From NCBI RefSeq assembly GCF_900108335.1, contig NZ_FNVT01000001.1, forward strand, positions 186,001 to 250,000: DNA of 64,000 nucleotides, written 5' to 3'. Origin of the DNA: Nonomuraea solani (GTDB lineage Bacteria > Actinomycetota > Actinomycetes > Streptosporangiales > Streptosporangiaceae). Shown piece by piece: positions 62,247 to 64,000 of the stretch. A program made the position numbers and the translations under genes. The notes beneath the pieces were generated by a model. That model ran no database searches. It worked only from the letters and a program-made list of their open reading frames with translations, and was not told the origin of the DNA. How positions within the stretch are numbered: the first letter of the stretch is position 1; the number at the start of each line of letters is the position of its first letter.

Positions 62247-63932
62247 ATGAGCCATCCACATCCTGAGCTTGGCCCCCCGCCGACGCTGCCTGATGGCGGC
62301 TTGCGCATCGTCGCGCTCGGCGGGCTGGGGGAGATCGGCAGGAACATGGCCGTCTTCGAATATGACGGCCGTCTGCTGATCGTCGACTGCGGGGTGCTTT
62401 TCCCCGAGCCCGATCAGCCGGGTGTCGACCTCATCCTGCCCGACTTCGAATACATCAGGGACCGGCTCGACGACATCGAAGCCGTGGTGCTGACGCACGC
62501 CCACGAGGACCACATCGGGGCAGTGCCTTATCTTCTGCGCGAGCGGCGCGATATCCCGCTCATCGGATCCAAGCTCACGCTTGCCCTCATTGAGGCCAAG
62601 CTCACCGAGCACCGGATCCAGCCCGTCAAACACGAGGTCATCGAGGGCGAAAGGCACGTATTCGGGCCTTTTGACTGCGAGTTCCTCGCCGTCAATCACT
62701 CGATCCCCGACGCGCTGGCCGTCGCCATCAGGACGCCCGCGGGCATCGTCCTGCACACCGGCGACTTCCGCATGGATCAGTTGCCGAGTGATGGTCGCCT
62801 CACCGACCTCGGCGGTTTCGCCAGGCTCGGCACCGAGGGCGTCGACCTGCTGATGTCCGACTCCACCAACGCCGAGGTGCCGGGATTCGTCACCAGTGAG
62901 CGGGAGATCGCGCCGGTCATCGAGGAGGTGATCCGCACTTCGGAGCAGCGGGTCATCGTGGCCAGCTTCGCATCGCACGTACACCGCATCCAGCAGGTCA
63001 TGGACGCGGCCGCCAAGCACGGCCGCAAGGTGGCCCTGGTCGGACGCTCGATGGTGCGCAACATGGGTGTGGCCCGTGACCTGGGATATCTCAAGGTGCC
63101 GCCGGACCTCATCGTCGACTCGCGCGACATCGAGGAATGGCCGCCGCAGGACGTGGTGCTGGTCTGCACCGGTTCCCAGGGCGAGCCGATGGCGGCGCTG
63201 TCCCGGATGGCCAACCGTGATCATCCGATCCGCATCGCCGAGGGCGACACCGTGCTGCTGGCCTCGTCGCTGGTCCCCGGCAACGAGACCGCGGTCAACA
63301 AGGTGATCAACGGCCTGACCAGGTGGGGCGCCCGCGTCGTACACAAGGGCAACGCCAAGGTGCACGTCTCCGGCCATGCAGCCGCGGGCGAGCTCCTCTA
63401 CGTGCTGAACCTCACCCGCCCGTCGAACTTCATGCCCGTGCACGGCGAATGGCGCCATTTGCGCGCCCACGCCAAGCTGGCCGCCCTCACCGGTGTGCCG
63501 AACGACCACATCGTGATCGCCGAGGACGGCGTCGTGGTGGACCTGGTCGACGGGCGGGCAAGGATCGTCGGTGCGGTGCACGCCGGGTACGTCTACGTCG
63601 ACGGCTCGTCGGTGGGCGAGATCACCGACACCTCGCTCAAGGATCGCCGGATCCTCGGTGACGAGGGGTTCATCTCCGTGGTCATCGTGGTCGACTCCAA
63701 CACGGGCAAGCTCACCGCGGGTCCCGAGATCCACGCGCGTGGCTCGGGAATCGACCCCCAGCAGTTCGAGACGTTCATTCCGCAGATCGAAAGGGCCCTC
63801 GCCGAGAAGGCCGCGGATGGCGTGGTCGACATGCAGGAGATCCGCCGCGTGGTCCGCCGCACGGTGGGGCGCTGGGTCAGCGACACCTATCGTCGCCGGC
63901 CCATGATCATTCCCGTGGTGCTCGAGGTCTGA
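62247..63932 (+). CDS. rnj: Ribonuclease J
   Basis: A 561-residue beta-CASP metallo-beta-lactamase ribonuclease with 5'-exo and endo activity. The zinc motif is THAHEDHIGAVPYLL, with VLHTGDFRMD and SDSTNAE following. The beta-CASP insert contains GRSMVRNMGVARDLGYL and VLVCTGSQGEPMAALSRMA, and VHVSGHAAAGEL is the late His motif. A C-terminal domain ends in RRPMIIPVVLEV. It cooperates with PNPase in mRNA decay. Confidence 0.95.
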   Translation: MSHPHPELGPPPTLPDGGLRIVALGGLGEIGRNMAVFEYDGRLLIVDCGVLFPEPDQPGVDLILPDFEYIRDRLDDIEAVVLTHAHEDHIGAVPYLLRERRDIPLIGSKLTLALIEAKLTEHRIQPVKHEVIEGERHVFGPFDCEFLAVNHSIPDALAVAIRTPAGIVLHTGDFRMDQLPSDGRLTDLGGFARLGTEGVDLLMSDSTNAEVPGFVTSEREIAPVIEEVIRTSEQRVIVASFASHVHRIQQVMDAAAKHGRKVALVGRSMVRNMGVARDLGYLKVPPDLIVDSRDIEEWPPQDVVLVCTGSQGEPMAALSRMANRDHPIRIAEGDTVLLASSLVPGNETAVNKVINGLTRWGARVVHKGNAKVHVSGHAAAGELLYVLNLTRPSNFMPVHGEWRHLRAHAKLAALTGVPNDHIVIAEDGVVVDLVDGRARIVGAVHAGYVYVDGSSVGEITDTSLKDRRILGDEGFISVVIVVDSNTGKLTAGPEIHARGSGIDPQQFETFIPQIERALAEKAADGVVDMQEIRRVVRRTVGRWVSDTYRRRPMIIPVVLEV

Positions 63933-63942
63933 GCCTCCTGAC

Positions 63943-63972
63943 GGTACGGCAGGCGTCCGCGTCTGCCGTACC
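63943..63972 (+). terminator. Hairpin after RNase J gene
   Basis: GGTACGGCAG (63943-63952) pairs perfectly with CTGCCGTACC (63963-63972) over a 10-nt loop. It starts 11 bp after the stop. There is no T-run. Confidence 0.7.
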
Positions 63973-64000
63973 TGGAGACGGCCCCGGGCGACCGGCGCTT

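Overview
The window is high-GC actinobacterial chromosome. Many start codons are GTG, several genes look leaderless (a -10 hexamer 6-8 nt before the start codon), and the translation block has the actinobacterial order rimP-nusA-ylxR-infB-DUF503-rbfA-DHH-truB-ribF-rpsO-pnp-M16-dapB. DUF2252, DUF4439, GAF-ANTAR, MocR, CGNR and several GntR regulators fit a filamentous actinomycete. Streptosporangiales (Nonomuraea-like) is my guess, not a demonstrated assignment.

1-2.8 kb: the 5' part of an ATP-grasp ligase gene behind a DUF2252 gene, then a PadR regulator with a palindromic operator and a frameshifted remnant of its membrane-protein partner. 2.8-20.8 kb: a steroid C/D-ring (HIP) catabolic region. 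It encodes IpdF, FadE30, an HsaB-like flavin reductase, an Ltp-type thiolase with a DUF35 partner, FadD3, two degenerate adenylate-forming homologues, an FprA-type ferredoxin reductase, a luciferase-like monooxygenase, an HpcH-like aldolase and a small FadE subunit. Three transcription units start next to CAAGCG-type palindromes that equal or approach the published KstR2 consensus AnCAAGnnCTTGnT, so the region looks like a KstR2 regulon with extra members. A GntR/GNAT/cutC segment (7-10.4 kb) and an XRE/NB-ARC regulator sit inside it.

20.8-29.4 kb: a membrane protein, proS, a tripartite tricarboxylate transporter (tctCBA) co-transcribed with an esterase and facing an ArsR-type regulator, then a DUF4439/Tat-lipoprotein pair. 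29.6-45.9 kb: the translation, ribosome-assembly and RNA-decay block, interrupted by a methyltransferase gene and a TetR/VOC pair. The pnp leader is a candidate Actino-pnp RNA. M16 peptidase and dapB follow.

46-54.2 kb: accessory genes: GNATs, GAF-ANTAR, a non-canonical adenosine-deaminase-family enzyme coupled to menA, CGNR, MocR facing a DMT exporter, an R2-like diiron protein and an ASCH protein. 54.2-59.5 kb: a gene-poor, repeat-rich stretch with two paralogous tandem-GntR-domain regulators, an 8-bp repeat in 12 perfect copies, several other minisatellites, three related double-stem hairpins, and radC. 59.5-64 kb: a GntR/UTRA regulator, a GNAT, dapA and RNase J.

The less usual content is the extended KstR2-like regulon, the effector-less double-GntR paralogues, the hairpin cluster at 56.6-57.0 kb and the diiron protein.
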